From Chersky-267 sp963744115 (lineage in GTDB: Bacteria > Chloroflexota > Limnocylindria > Limnocylindrales > CSP1-4), in contig CAVUSI010000003.1 in assembly GCA_963744115.1 (NCBI GenBank), positions 1,302,001 through 1,366,000 on the forward strand: DNA of 64,000 nucleotides. The letters are read 5' to 3'. Positions 51,399 to 60,369 of the stretch are shown piece by piece. The notes under the pieces were generated by a model that was given only the letters and a program-made list of their open reading frames with translations, had not been told where the DNA came from and did not search any database. The translations under genes were made by a program, and so were the position numbers. How positions within the stretch are numbered: the first letter of the stretch is position 1; each line of letters starts with the position of its first letter.

Positions 51399-52832
51399 AT
51401 GAGCGTGGCGGCCGCGCTGCCCGGTCGACTGTCGTTCGGCCCGATCCGCCCACGGTTCCGTCGGCGCGAGCTCGGCCTGCTGGTCCTGGTGGGGGTCGCC
51501 CTCCTCGTCGGCAGCGTCTCTCTCGGCGCCACTCGCGCCCTCGCCGAGGGATCGACGTCGTTCGCGCCGTGGGACCCGGCCCGACTCGTCGTCTACCTCG
51601 CGGCCCTCGGGATGGCGCACGTGGCCCAGGTCCTCGCCGGTCGACGGACGGACCAGGTGCTGCTGCCGGCGGTCGGCCTGCTCGGCGGAATCGGCCTGTT
51701 GCTGATGGAGCGTCTCCCCCAGGACCTGGCCGGGTCGGCGTTCGGCGACTCGCTCGGCCTGGCCGGCGTCCAGCTCGTCTGGCTGGTCATCGCGATCACG
51801 GTCATCGCCGTCCTGTCGATCGTCGTCCGGTCAGATACCTGGCTCCGCCGCTACAAGTACACCTGGGCGGCCGCCGGGATCGGGCTGCTGCTGCTGACGT
51901 TCGTCCTCGGGGAGGAGGCCAACGGGGCGTTGCTGACCATCCGGCTCGGACCGTTCAGCGGCCAGCCGACCGAGCTGCTCAAGGTCATCCTCGTCGTCTT
52001 CCTGGCCGGCTACCTGTCCGAGTTCCGGCCGCTCCTCATCTCGGAGAGCACCAGGCTCGGCCCGCTCCGCCTGCCGCCCCTGCCGTATCTCCTGCCGATG
52101 ATCGTCATGTGGGCGTTGGCCTTCGGGATCGTCGTGATCCAACGCGACCTCGGGGCGGCGCTGCTGTTCTTCGCGGTCTTCCTGGCCCTGGTCTACGTGG
52201 CCACGTCAAGGGTCAGCTACGTCGTCATCGGGCTGATCCTGCTGGTCCTCGGCGGGATCGCCGCCTACAACCTGTTCGGTCACGTCCGGATCCGGGTCGA
52301 CATCTGGCTCGATCCATTCGCCGACCCGTCCGGCGACGGCTACCAGGTCGTCCAGGCCCTGATCGCCTTCGCCCGGGGAGGCCTGCTCGGGACCGGCCTG
52401 GGCGGCGGGCTGCCGCTCGTCGGGGGGCGGCTGCCGATCCCGGCGATCCACACGGACTTCCCGCTGGCGGCCCTCGGCGAGGAGCTCGGGCTGATCGGGA
52501 TCATGGCCATCCTCGGGGTCTACCTCGTGATCATCGAGCGAGGCCTGCGGATCGCCGCCGCGGCCGCCGACGACTTCCGCGCGCTGCTTGCCGCGGGTCT
52601 TGCCCTCGTCGTCGGGGTCCAGGCGTTCATCATCGCGGCGGGCAACCTCAAGCTCATCCCGCTGACCGGGATCACCCTCCCGTTCATCAGCTATGGCGGG
52701 TCCTCGCTGCTGGCCAACGCGGTCGTCGTCGGCCTGCTCCTGGCGCTGTCGGACCGCGGGGTCGAACCGCCGCCGCCGCCCAGGCGGAGCCGCGGCCGAT
52801 TCGACCGGCTCCTGCGCCGGAGCGTGTCGTGA
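51399..52832 (+). CDS. FtsW/RodA/SpoVE family SEDS glycosyltransferase
   Basis: A 477-aa polytopic protein with about ten helices. SEDS signatures: WLDPFADPSGDGYQVVQALIA, GGLLGTGLGGG, FPLAALGEELGLIG and LPFISYGGSSLLAN. It polymerises lipid II glycan chains with a partner PBP. Order in front of the PBP at 52829 fits the RodA-PbpA pair; FtsW assignment is equally possible from sequence alone. ATG 51399 lies 4 bases after fhaB, and the stop overlaps the PBP start (GTGA). Confidence 0.9.
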   Translation: MSVAAALPGRLSFGPIRPRFRRRELGLLVLVGVALLVGSVSLGATRALAEGSTSFAPWDPARLVVYLAALGMAHVAQVLAGRRTDQVLLPAVGLLGGIGLLLMERLPQDLAGSAFGDSLGLAGVQLVWLVIAITVIAVLSIVVRSDTWLRRYKYTWAAAGIGLLLLTFVLGEEANGALLTIRLGPFSGQPTELLKVILVVFLAGYLSEFRPLLISESTRLGPLRLPPLPYLLPMIVMWALAFGIVVIQRDLGAALLFFAVFLALVYVATSRVSYVVIGLILLVLGGIAAYNLFGHVRIRVDIWLDPFADPSGDGYQVVQALIAFARGGLLGTGLGGGLPLVGGRLPIPAIHTDFPLAALGEELGLIGIMAILGVYLVIIERGLRIAAAAADDFRALLAAGLALVVGVQAFIIAAGNLKLIPLTGITLPFISYGGSSLLANAVVVGLLLALSDRGVEPPPPPRRSRGRFDRLLRRSVS

Positions 52833-54340
52833 GCGGTGGGGGTCGGGCAGGGCCGCCCCGGTCGACGCCCATCGGACAGGGGATCGTCCGGCTCGGGATC
52901 GTCCTCCTGGCGGCGTTCGGGATCCTCGCCGCGGGCGCGGGCTACTGGCAGGTGGCCCGGTCGGCCGACCTGGTCGGGCGCCCCGACGACCCGCTCCTCA
53001 TCGCCGCCGCGCGGGACGTTGTCCGGGGGCAGATCCGCGACCGCGACGGTCACGTCCTGGCCACCTCGAAGAAGGACGCCAACGGCGAGCCATACCGGGT
53101 CTATCCGAGCAAGGCGGTCGCTCCGCTCGTCGGGTACGCCTCTCGTCAGTTCGGCACGGCCGGTCTCGAGCGCGCCTATGACGCCGAGCTGTCGGGCATC
53201 CGCGGCCCGGACCCTGTCGACGAGCTGATGGCCAAGTTCACGACCGATCGGTATCGACCGCAGGACCTCAAGCTGAGCCTGTCGCTCGACCTCCAGAAGG
53301 AGGCGGTCCGGCTCCTCGGTGACGACCGCGGATCCGTCGTCATGCTCGACCCGCGAAGTGGCGAGGTCCTTGCCATGGCCTCCACCCCGACCTACGACGC
53401 CAGTGCCATCGCCGACCCGGCGACGGCCGCGGCGGCCTTCGCGGCGACGGCCGCCGATCCCGCCAAACCGTTCCTCGATCGCGCCGTCCAGGGCCGCTAC
53501 GTGCCCGGTTCGGTGTTCAAGATCGTGACCGCGGTCGCCGGACTCGGCTCGGGGGCGATCAGCACCGGCACCCGCTTTGCGCGGCAGCCACCGGCCGAGA
53601 AGACCGGGCTCCTGGTATCCGGCTTCCGGATCAAGGACGGCCATCACGACTTCACCGGCGCCCGGCCGCTGGCCTTCCCCGAGGCGGTCGAGGTGTCGTG
53701 CAACATCTACTTCGCCCTGACCGGGCTGCAGACCGGCGGGGACGCCTTGACGTCGTGGGCCGCGAAGCTCGGCTTCGGTGCGCCGATCCCGTTCGACGTC
53801 CCGACCGCGACCAGCCAGGTCACCAACGGCGGCGGATCGTTCGGCGGTGGATTCGCCGATGACGTCGAGCTGGCGAACGCCTCATACGGGCAGGGGGAGA
53901 CGCTGGCGACCCCACTCCAGATGGCCCTGGTCGCCGCGGCTGTGGCCGACGGCGGGACGTTGATGAAGCCGCACGTCGTGACCCAGCTGTCCGGCCGCGA
54001 CGGTGCCACGGCGATCGCGCCCGAGACCTGGCGCCAGGTCGTGTCGCCTGAGGTCGCGGGCCAGATCCGCGATGCGATGGTGCTCGCGGTCGAGGGCGAC
54101 TCCGGCAAGCTGTTCACGCCGGGCGCGGCGGTCCCCGGGGTGGTGACGGCGGGCAAGAGCGGGACCGCGCAGCTCGACGGTTCGGCCAAGCCGCACTCGT
54201 GGTTCATCGGCTTCGCTCCGGCGAACGATCCCCAGGTCGCGATCGCGGTCCTCGTCGAGTCGGGCGGCAGCGGCGCCGCGAAGGCGTCCCCGATCGCCGG
54301 AAGGCTGATGGCCAGCTACCTGGACTCGATCGCCAAGTGA
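52829..54340 (+). CDS. pbpA: penicillin-binding protein 2 (PbpA-like transpeptidase)
   Basis: A 503-aa class B PBP. One membrane segment (IVRLGIVLLAAFGILAAGAGYW), a dimerisation domain, and a transpeptidase domain with SVFK (catalytic Ser in YVPGSVFKIVTA), SCN (VEVSCNIYF) and KSGT (AGKSGTAQLDG). It resembles mycobacterial PbpA and has no PASTA repeats. GTG 52829 overlaps the SEDS stop by 4 bases, so the glycosyltransferase/transpeptidase pair is translationally coupled. Confidence 0.93.
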   Translation: MSGGGRAGPPRSTPIGQGIVRLGIVLLAAFGILAAGAGYWQVARSADLVGRPDDPLLIAAARDVVRGQIRDRDGHVLATSKKDANGEPYRVYPSKAVAPLVGYASRQFGTAGLERAYDAELSGIRGPDPVDELMAKFTTDRYRPQDLKLSLSLDLQKEAVRLLGDDRGSVVMLDPRSGEVLAMASTPTYDASAIADPATAAAAFAATAADPAKPFLDRAVQGRYVPGSVFKIVTAVAGLGSGAISTGTRFARQPPAEKTGLLVSGFRIKDGHHDFTGARPLAFPEAVEVSCNIYFALTGLQTGGDALTSWAAKLGFGAPIPFDVPTATSQVTNGGGSFGGGFADDVELANASYGQGETLATPLQMALVAAAVADGGTLMKPHVVTQLSGRDGATAIAPETWRQVVSPEVAGQIRDAMVLAVEGDSGKLFTPGAAVPGVVTAGKSGTAQLDGSAKPHSWFIGFAPANDPQVAIAVLVESGGSGAAKASPIAGRLMASYLDSIAK

Positions 54341-54537
54341 GCGCAGACGCCCGTCCGCCGCGCCGGCCGCTCGTCGAGCGGATCGGCCTGGCCGCGATCG
54401 CCCTCGTCCTGGCCGGGCTGTTCGGGTTCGTCGCGGTCGCGGCGTTCAGCGGGGGAGAGCTGTTCCTCGCGGTGATGGGCGCCGTCGGCTGTCTGATGAC
54501 GCTGTGGGTCGGGACGCAGACGCTCCTCCGCGGCTGA
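54337..54537 (+). CDS. small two-helix membrane protein
   Basis: A 66-aa protein with two hydrophobic segments (IGLAAIALVLAGLFGFVAVA and LFLAVMGAVGCLMTLWVG). The GTG overlaps the pbpA stop by 4 bases, which supports it as a real, coupled cistron. It may assist the SEDS/PBP complex; no known family is recognised. Confidence 0.65.
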   Translation: MSADARPPRRPLVERIGLAAIALVLAGLFGFVAVAAFSGGELFLAVMGAVGCLMTLWVGTQTLLRG

Positions 54538-54802
54538 TCTCGCCGGTCGGGGCGTTCCGCTCCTGCCACCGATCCGCGACGGCCGACGTCCGGCCGCATC
54601 GACGCCCGCTCCGGGCGGCACGACGCCGGCGAGACGCCGGGGGTCGACCATGGTGGCGGCGACAGGAACGAACCGTTTCTGCGTCCCGGACGTACTATCT
54701 TCCGACACCTGGGCCGCCCGACCGGGCCCGGACCAGCGCCGCCCCACCAACCAACCGTGCGCCCAGACCGTCGGGCGTCACGTCATCCCGTGAGGGGGAC
54801 CG

Positions 54803-55810
54803 ATGACGACGAAGATCCAGGAGACCGGCGAGAAGGTCGTCGCCAACGTCGAACGTGTGATCGTCGGGAAGCACAACGAGGTGCGACTCGCCCTGGTCGC
54901 CCTGATGTGCCGCGGCCATCTGCTCATCGAGGACGTGCCAGGGACCGGGAAGACCGTCCTGGCCAAGGCCTTCGCGCGAAGCCTCGGGTGCTCGTTCCGA
55001 CGGATCCAGTTCACCCCGGACCTGTTGCCGTCCGACGTCACCGGCCTGTCGATCTACAACCAGAAGACCCAGGAGTTCGAGTTCCGACCGGGACCGATCA
55101 TGGCTCAGGTCGTGCTGGCCGACGAGATCAACCGGGCGACCCCGAAGACGCAGTCCAGCCTGCTCGAATGCATGGATGAGCGGCAGGCCACGATCGACGG
55201 CGTGACCCATCAGATGCCGGACCCGTTCCTGGTCATCGCCACCCAGAACCCGATCGAATACGAGGGCACGTTCGCGCTGCCGGAGGCGCAGCTCGACCGG
55301 TTCATGCTCCGGATCCGGATGGGCTACCCGCAGCCGATCGACGAGATCGTCATCCTCGACGAACAGAAGCGGACCCATCCGCTCGACGAGCTCGAGGAGG
55401 TCGTCGGTCTCGAGGAGCTGCGAGAGATGCAGGCGGCCATCCGCGAGGTCCACGTCGAGTCGTCGATCAGCGACTACATCGTCCGCCTGGTCAACGGGAC
55501 CCGGAACCACCCGGACGTCTACCTCGGCGCATCGCCCCGCGGCTCGATCGCGATCTACCGGGCGAGCCAGGCCCTGGCCGGCCTGCTCGGCCGCGACTAC
55601 GTCATCCCGGACGACGTCAAGGCCCTGGCCGAGGCGGCCCTGGCCCATCGCCTGATCATCAAGACGAGCTCGACGATCCACGACGTCCAGGCCGGCCAGG
55701 TCGTCCGCGAGCTCCTGGAGACCCTGCCGGTCGAGCCGATCCGGGCCACCGGCGGCCCGCGGTCGATCCCGGCGAGCGCCCCGGTCGCCGAGGGCGGGAC
55801 GCGGCGCTGA
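54803..55810 (+). CDS. MoxR family AAA+ ATPase
   Basis: A 335-aa MoxR-type chaperone ATPase: Walker A IEDVPGTGKTVLAKAFA, Walker B VVLADEINRATPKTQSSLLECM, sensor VIATQNPIEYEGTFALPEAQLDRF, and a C-terminal lid. MoxR proteins act with DUF58 and transglutaminase/VWA partners, as here. ATG 54803 has GAGGGGG 4 bases upstream; TACTAT (54693-54698) is a possible -10. A 265-base gap before it contains no gene. Confidence 0.92.
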   Translation: MTTKIQETGEKVVANVERVIVGKHNEVRLALVALMCRGHLLIEDVPGTGKTVLAKAFARSLGCSFRRIQFTPDLLPSDVTGLSIYNQKTQEFEFRPGPIMAQVVLADEINRATPKTQSSLLECMDERQATIDGVTHQMPDPFLVIATQNPIEYEGTFALPEAQLDRFMLRIRMGYPQPIDEIVILDEQKRTHPLDELEEVVGLEELREMQAAIREVHVESSISDYIVRLVNGTRNHPDVYLGASPRGSIAIYRASQALAGLLGRDYVIPDDVKALAEAALAHRLIIKTSSTIHDVQAGQVVRELLETLPVEPIRATGGPRSIPASAPVAEGGTRR

Positions 55811-55835
55811 GCGCGACGCGGCACGGACCGACCCG

Positions 55836-57086
55836 ATGATCCGCCGGATCGAGTTCCTGGTCCTCGCCATCGTCCTGGTGGTGGCCGCGTTCTCGACCGG
55901 GCAGCCGTTCCTGTTCTACCTGCTCTACCTGGCGATGCTCGTCGTCGGCGGGAGCTACGTCCTGACCCGGCTCGGCCTGGCCGACCTGGAGGCGGGCTAC
56001 GCCGTCGGTCAGCTCCAGGGGCATGTCGGCGAACAGCTCCGGGTCACCTATACCCTGCGCAATGCGGGTCGACTGCCCAAGGCGTGGCTCGAGGTCCACA
56101 ACCCGACCAGCCTGCCCGTGGCCATCCCCGGACGGGCGATCACCCTCGGGCCGCGCGGGGAACGAAGCTGGATCGCCAAGGTCCCGCTCACCCGGCGCGG
56201 CCACTTCCGGATCGAGCCGCTCCAGGTCCGGACCGGCGATCCGTTCGGGTTCTTCGAGGCGTCGGCGACGGTCGGCCAGGCGGTCACCCTGATCGTCTAT
56301 CCGCGGATCGAGGCGCTGCCCATGTGGCGTCTCCCGTCGGCGAACCTCGAAGGCAGTCATTCCGCCCGCGAGCGGACGCTCCAGACGAGCCCGCTGGCGA
56401 CGACGGTCCGGCCGTATGCCCCGGGTGACAGCATGAACCGGATCCATTGGAAGTCGACCGCGCGGCACGGCGAGATCCAGGTCAAGGAGTTCGACCTCGA
56501 GCAGACGGCCGATGTCTGGATCTTCCTCGACCTCGAGCGTCGGGTCCAGGCGGGCACAGGCGAGGAGTCGACGACCGAGATCGCCATCCGGGCGGCGGCC
56601 TCGATCGTCGACCGGTCGCTGACCGAGAACCGGGCGGTGGGCCTGACCGCGTTCGGTCACCGGATGTCGGTCCTGCCCGCCGATCGCGGCGGGCGGCAGC
56701 ACCTCAAGATCATGCAGACGCTGGCCGCCGTCGACGCGGACGGGAGTGCTCCGCTCGTCGAGGGGCTGGTGACCGGGCTCGGCCGTCTTCGGCGGGGGAT
56801 GACGGCCGTGATCGTCACCGCATCGACGGAACGGGACTGGATCCGGCCGCTGGCGAGCCTCCGCTCCCGCGGCGTCGCGTGCGTCGTCCTGCTGGTCGAC
56901 GCGGAGAGCGCCCGCGTCGCCTCGGACAACCGGTACCGGGCTCCCGGTCACGGCGACGTCGTGACGGTGGCCGCCCCGGCCGCGGTCGCGGACTCGAAGG
57001 CGCTTCGATACGCGTTGGCCGAGCACGACCTCAAGGCGTACCGGATCCTGGCCGGCGTACCCCTCGGCGAGCAGCTGGCGGGTTGA
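55836..57086 (+). CDS. DUF58 domain-containing protein
   Basis: A 416-aa protein with two N-terminal helices (FLVLAIVLVVAAFSTGQPF; FLFYLLYLAMLVVGG). DUF58/VWA-like signatures follow: VPLTRRGHFRIEPLQVRTGDPFGF and VRPYAPGDSMNRIHWKSTARHGEIQVKEF. A von Willebrand-like domain with DVWIFLDLER follows. These proteins pair with MoxR ATPases; 25 bases separate it from the moxR stop. Confidence 0.9.
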   Translation: MIRRIEFLVLAIVLVVAAFSTGQPFLFYLLYLAMLVVGGSYVLTRLGLADLEAGYAVGQLQGHVGEQLRVTYTLRNAGRLPKAWLEVHNPTSLPVAIPGRAITLGPRGERSWIAKVPLTRRGHFRIEPLQVRTGDPFGFFEASATVGQAVTLIVYPRIEALPMWRLPSANLEGSHSARERTLQTSPLATTVRPYAPGDSMNRIHWKSTARHGEIQVKEFDLEQTADVWIFLDLERRVQAGTGEESTTEIAIRAAASIVDRSLTENRAVGLTAFGHRMSVLPADRGGRQHLKIMQTLAAVDADGSAPLVEGLVTGLGRLRRGMTAVIVTASTERDWIRPLASLRSRGVACVVLLVDAESARVASDNRYRAPGHGDVVTVAAPAAVADSKALRYALAEHDLKAYRILAGVPLGEQLAG

Positions 57087-57090
57087 CGCG

Positions 57091-59454
57091 ATGACCTCGA
57101 TGTCGTTCGGGACGATCGCTCGCGGAGACGCCCTCCGGGCCCGTCGCTTCCCGCTGTCGCCGAGCGAAGGCTGGGCGGCCCTCGTGCTGCTGATCCTGAT
57201 GGTCCTGACGATGGCCTGGTCCGTCGACGATGCCAGCTGGGTGGCCGGTCCGCGCGGGCTGACGGACTTCCTCGCGCTCGCTGCGGTCCTCAGCGTCCTG
57301 TGGGGGTTCGCCAGCGCCAAGGCCGGCTGGTCGCGGCCGCTGGCGCACCTGCTCGGTGCCATCGTCGCGGCGTTCGTCGTGCCGGTGATGGTCGGCTCAC
57401 ATCTCGTCGACGGAGGCGGTCCGGTCCAGTGGTTCCAGGCGACGGCTTCCCACAGCGTCGACGCATACCTCGACCTGACCTACTTCCAGAAGCAGCTCAC
57501 CCAGCAGATCGGCCACTTCCTGCTCGTGCTGGGTCTGCTGACCTGGGCGACCGGCCAGTTCGCCGGGTACGTGACGTTCCACCACCATCGCCCGCTCAAC
57601 GCGGTCATCGTGGTCGGGATCATGCTGGTCGCCAACATCGCGCTCACCGCCCGCGACCAGCTGTGGTACCTGGTGATCTTCAGCCTGGCCGCGCTGTTCC
57701 TCCTGATCCGGTTCCATTCGTTCGACGAGCGGACGCTCTGGATCCGGCACCGGATCGGCGACGCCGGTTCGCTCAGTGGGATGTACCTGAAGGGCGGGGC
57801 GGTCTTCGTGGCCGCGGCCGTCGTGGCGTCGCTGTTCCTCACGATCGCCGCTCGGTCCGATCCCTTGTCGGCGATGTGGACGGGCGCCGACCAGGGCATC
57901 ATCGACATCGGCCGCCAGCTCCAGCGGATCTTCCCGGCCGGCGGCGACGGCACGAAGTTCCAGTTCATCGACTTCGCCGGCACGGCCCAGATCACGGGCG
58001 TGTGGGTGACCGACAACACCCCGGTCCTCGAGATCAAGACCCCGGACGACGGTCACTACTACTGGCGGGCGGTGACCTACGACCACTTCGACGGACATGC
58101 CTGGAGCTGGTCGAAGGAAGCGGACGCGAACGTGGCCGCGGGGCAGCCGCTGCTGGCCGGCGGCGCCGACGACCCGACCGACCTGGTCGGGCGACGCAAG
58201 GCGACGTTCACCGTCACCGAGCTGACGAAGTACGACCCGAAGGCGGTCTTCGCGCCGGATGCCCCGATCTCGGTCGACGTGGACTCGACCGTCATCTCCG
58301 TCGGCTCGTCGACGCCCCAGCCGTTCGGCGGGATCCAGGCGAACGCCCCCGACTACCAGGTCACCGCCCTCGTCCCGATCGACGGTCACGCCGATCCGAA
58401 GAACGGCCTCACCGCGCACAAGCTCGAAGCGGCCGGCACGGACTACCCCGACAGCATCAAGAAGCTCTACCTCGCGCCCCTTGACCCGGGCATCGTCGGC
58501 CCAGCCACCCAGGAGGTGCTCGCGGCGATCCTGGCCGCCCATCCCGAGGCCAAGGACAGCCCGTACGACTTCGCGCGCGCCGCGACCGACTACCTCCTGC
58601 ACGAAGGCGACTTCCGCTACGAGGCGGACGTCCAAGGCGTGCCGTGTGGCCGGATGAGCGTGTCCGAGTGCTTCGCTCGCTACAAGCAGGGCTACTGCCA
58701 GTACTACGCCAGCCTGCTGGCCGTTCTCCTCCACATGCAGAACATCCCGGCGCGCCTGGCCCAGGGGTTCCTCCCCGGGCAACGAAGCCCGACCGGGATC
58801 GAGACGATCCGGGCGAGCGCCTCGCACGCCTGGGTCGAGGTCTACTTCCCGGACTACGGCTGGTACCAGTTCGACCCGACCGGGGGCCAGATCGGCCAGG
58901 ACGTGCCGCTGCCCGAGGGTCCGGCGGTCAGCCCGCGCCCGAGGAGCCCGCGCCCGACCAGTGGCGACGACAACGGCCCCGACCGACCCCGGAGCATCCC
59001 GCCGGCCGCCGGCGGGACGACCGGGGCAGGCTCGACCGGCGCCGGTGGACCCGGCAGCGGGCCGCTCATCGTGATCGGCCTGCTCCTGGCGATCGCGGTC
59101 GGCGGCGCCGCCTTCGCCGCCTACCGGCGCGGTCCGCGATCGGCCTCGGAGCCCGAGACCGCCTGGCGCGGCGTCGTCTCGATCGCACGCCGGCTCGGCT
59201 TCGCTCCGAGACCCAACCAGACGGTATTCGAGTACAGCGCCGCGCTCGGCGAGGTCCTGCCGAATGCCAGACCGGACCTCCAGACCGTGGCCCGGGCGAA
59301 GGTCGAGGTGGCCTACGGCCGGGCGACGCTGGGCGACGACCGGCTGCATTCGGTCCGCGACGCCCAGCGCCGCCTCCGGGTCGCCCTGCTCGGGCTCATC
59401 TTCCGTCGTCGGGAGCGCCGCGAGCGTCGCGGCCGCGGGATCCGCCGGCTCTGA
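57091..59454 (+). CDS. transglutaminase-like membrane protein (TgpA type)
   Basis: A 787-aa protein with about seven N-terminal helices, a large extracytoplasmic domain, a transglutaminase core and a C-terminal helix plus DUF4129-like tail. Catalytic Cys in YKQGYCQYYASLLAVLL, His in SASHAWVEVYFPDYGW, Asp in YQFDPTGG. The order matches TgpA (DUF3488 + transglutaminase-like + DUF4129). ATG 57091 lies 4 bases after DUF58. It closes the moxR-DUF58-tgpA set, a common trio probably concerned with envelope protein or peptidoglycan modification. Confidence 0.9.
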   Translation: MTSMSFGTIARGDALRARRFPLSPSEGWAALVLLILMVLTMAWSVDDASWVAGPRGLTDFLALAAVLSVLWGFASAKAGWSRPLAHLLGAIVAAFVVPVMVGSHLVDGGGPVQWFQATASHSVDAYLDLTYFQKQLTQQIGHFLLVLGLLTWATGQFAGYVTFHHHRPLNAVIVVGIMLVANIALTARDQLWYLVIFSLAALFLLIRFHSFDERTLWIRHRIGDAGSLSGMYLKGGAVFVAAAVVASLFLTIAARSDPLSAMWTGADQGIIDIGRQLQRIFPAGGDGTKFQFIDFAGTAQITGVWVTDNTPVLEIKTPDDGHYYWRAVTYDHFDGHAWSWSKEADANVAAGQPLLAGGADDPTDLVGRRKATFTVTELTKYDPKAVFAPDAPISVDVDSTVISVGSSTPQPFGGIQANAPDYQVTALVPIDGHADPKNGLTAHKLEAAGTDYPDSIKKLYLAPLDPGIVGPATQEVLAAILAAHPEAKDSPYDFARAATDYLLHEGDFRYEADVQGVPCGRMSVSECFARYKQGYCQYYASLLAVLLHMQNIPARLAQGFLPGQRSPTGIETIRASASHAWVEVYFPDYGWYQFDPTGGQIGQDVPLPEGPAVSPRPRSPRPTSGDDNGPDRPRSIPPAAGGTTGAGSTGAGGPGSGPLIVIGLLLAIAVGGAAFAAYRRGPRSASEPETAWRGVVSIARRLGFAPRPNQTVFEYSAALGEVLPNARPDLQTVARAKVEVAYGRATLGDDRLHSVRDAQRRLRVALLGLIFRRRERRERRGRGIRRL

Positions 59455-59463
59455 CGATCTCCG

Positions 59464-60369
59464 CTACAGCGAGCCGGTCCGTTCGCGCTCGGCGGCTTCC
59501 GCCTCGCTCCGGAGCTCGGCCGCGCGGGCGGCCGCGCCGCTGGCCCCATCCTCGGCCTGGAGTGGACCGAGATGGTCGGTCAGGTTGTGGGCACGGAGGA
59601 CGGGTCGTCCGTCGACGAACTCGACGACGGTGATCCCGGTCAGCCCCCACGGGAACGTCCAGAAGTGGTCGAGTGGGAGGCCGAGGATCGTCAGCAGGGT
59701 CACCTTGAAGATCCCGTCGTGGGCGACGAGCAGCGTCCACGGCGTGTTCCGTCCATGGACCTCGGGGTAGCCGCCCGAGCTTGAGCCGTCGGGTCCCGAG
59801 CCCGGCGCCGCGGCCGCCAGCTCGTCGAGGACGTTCGCCAGCGTCAGCCGGACCCGGGCGGCGGCATCGTGGAGTGACTCACCGCCGGGTGCCACGGCCG
59901 TGGTCGGTCGGAGGCGCCAGGCCTCGAGCTCATCCGGATAGCGCCGATAGACCTCCGTCCGGTGGAGCCCCTCCCATTCACCCTGGGCGAGCTCGAGGAG
60001 CCCCGGATCCGGCTGAAGGGCCGGCACCGACGACGGTCCGTGGATCCGCCCGAGCGCAGCGGCGACCGCCTGCGCCGTGGCCGCCGTCCGACCGAGCGGC
60101 GAATGCCGGATCTCGATCGGCGGCACATCCGGGACCGGGATGCGAGGCGGAGCGGACGGACCGGCGAGCCTGATCCCGGCGAGCTCGGCCTGGCGCTCGC
60201 CGAGCGGGGACAGCGGGGTATCGAGGCGACCCTGGAACCGCCCCTCGACGATGGCCGTCGACTCCCCGTGTCGCAGGAGGACGAGGCTCGCGGCGAGGCC
60301 GGCGGGGACGGCGGGGGCGGTCGGCGGTCGATCGTCGCTCAGTGCTCGGCTCCGAGCCGGATCGTCCAA
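59464..60369 (-). CDS. histidine phosphatase family protein, candidate phosphoserine phosphatase
   Basis: A 301-aa phosphoglycerate-mutase-like phosphatase. RHG motif in SLVLLRHGES, then EGRFQGRLDTPLSPLGERQ, SPLGRTAATA, LLELAQGEWEG and the second histidine in LLVAHDGIF. The core is standard with an insertion of about 25 residues (Gly/Ser-rich, SGPDGSSSGGYPE) and a C-terminal extension. TTG 60369 is the only usable start; it lies inside serA, so the genes overlap by 31 bases. As the last cistron after aminotransferase and SerA it probably dephosphorylates phosphoserine, as known for metal-independent iPSP enzymes (Hydrogenobacter; also reported in Chloroflexi). Confidence 0.78.
   Translation of the reverse strand: MDDPARSRALSDDRPPTAPAVPAGLAASLVLLRHGESTAIVEGRFQGRLDTPLSPLGERQAELAGIRLAGPSAPPRIPVPDVPPIEIRHSPLGRTAATAQAVAAALGRIHGPSSVPALQPDPGLLELAQGEWEGLHRTEVYRRYPDELEAWRLRPTTAVAPGGESLHDAAARVRLTLANVLDELAAAAPGSGPDGSSSGGYPEVHGRNTPWTLLVAHDGIFKVTLLTILGLPLDHFWTFPWGLTGITVVEFVDGRPVLRAHNLTDHLGPLQAEDGASGAAARAAELRSEAEAAERERTGSL

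Noticed and set aside
54538..54802. A hidden gene or RNA in the gap before moxR
   Set aside because: No start with a ribosome site, no conserved RNA motif; only a possible -10 (TACTAT at 54693) is visible.
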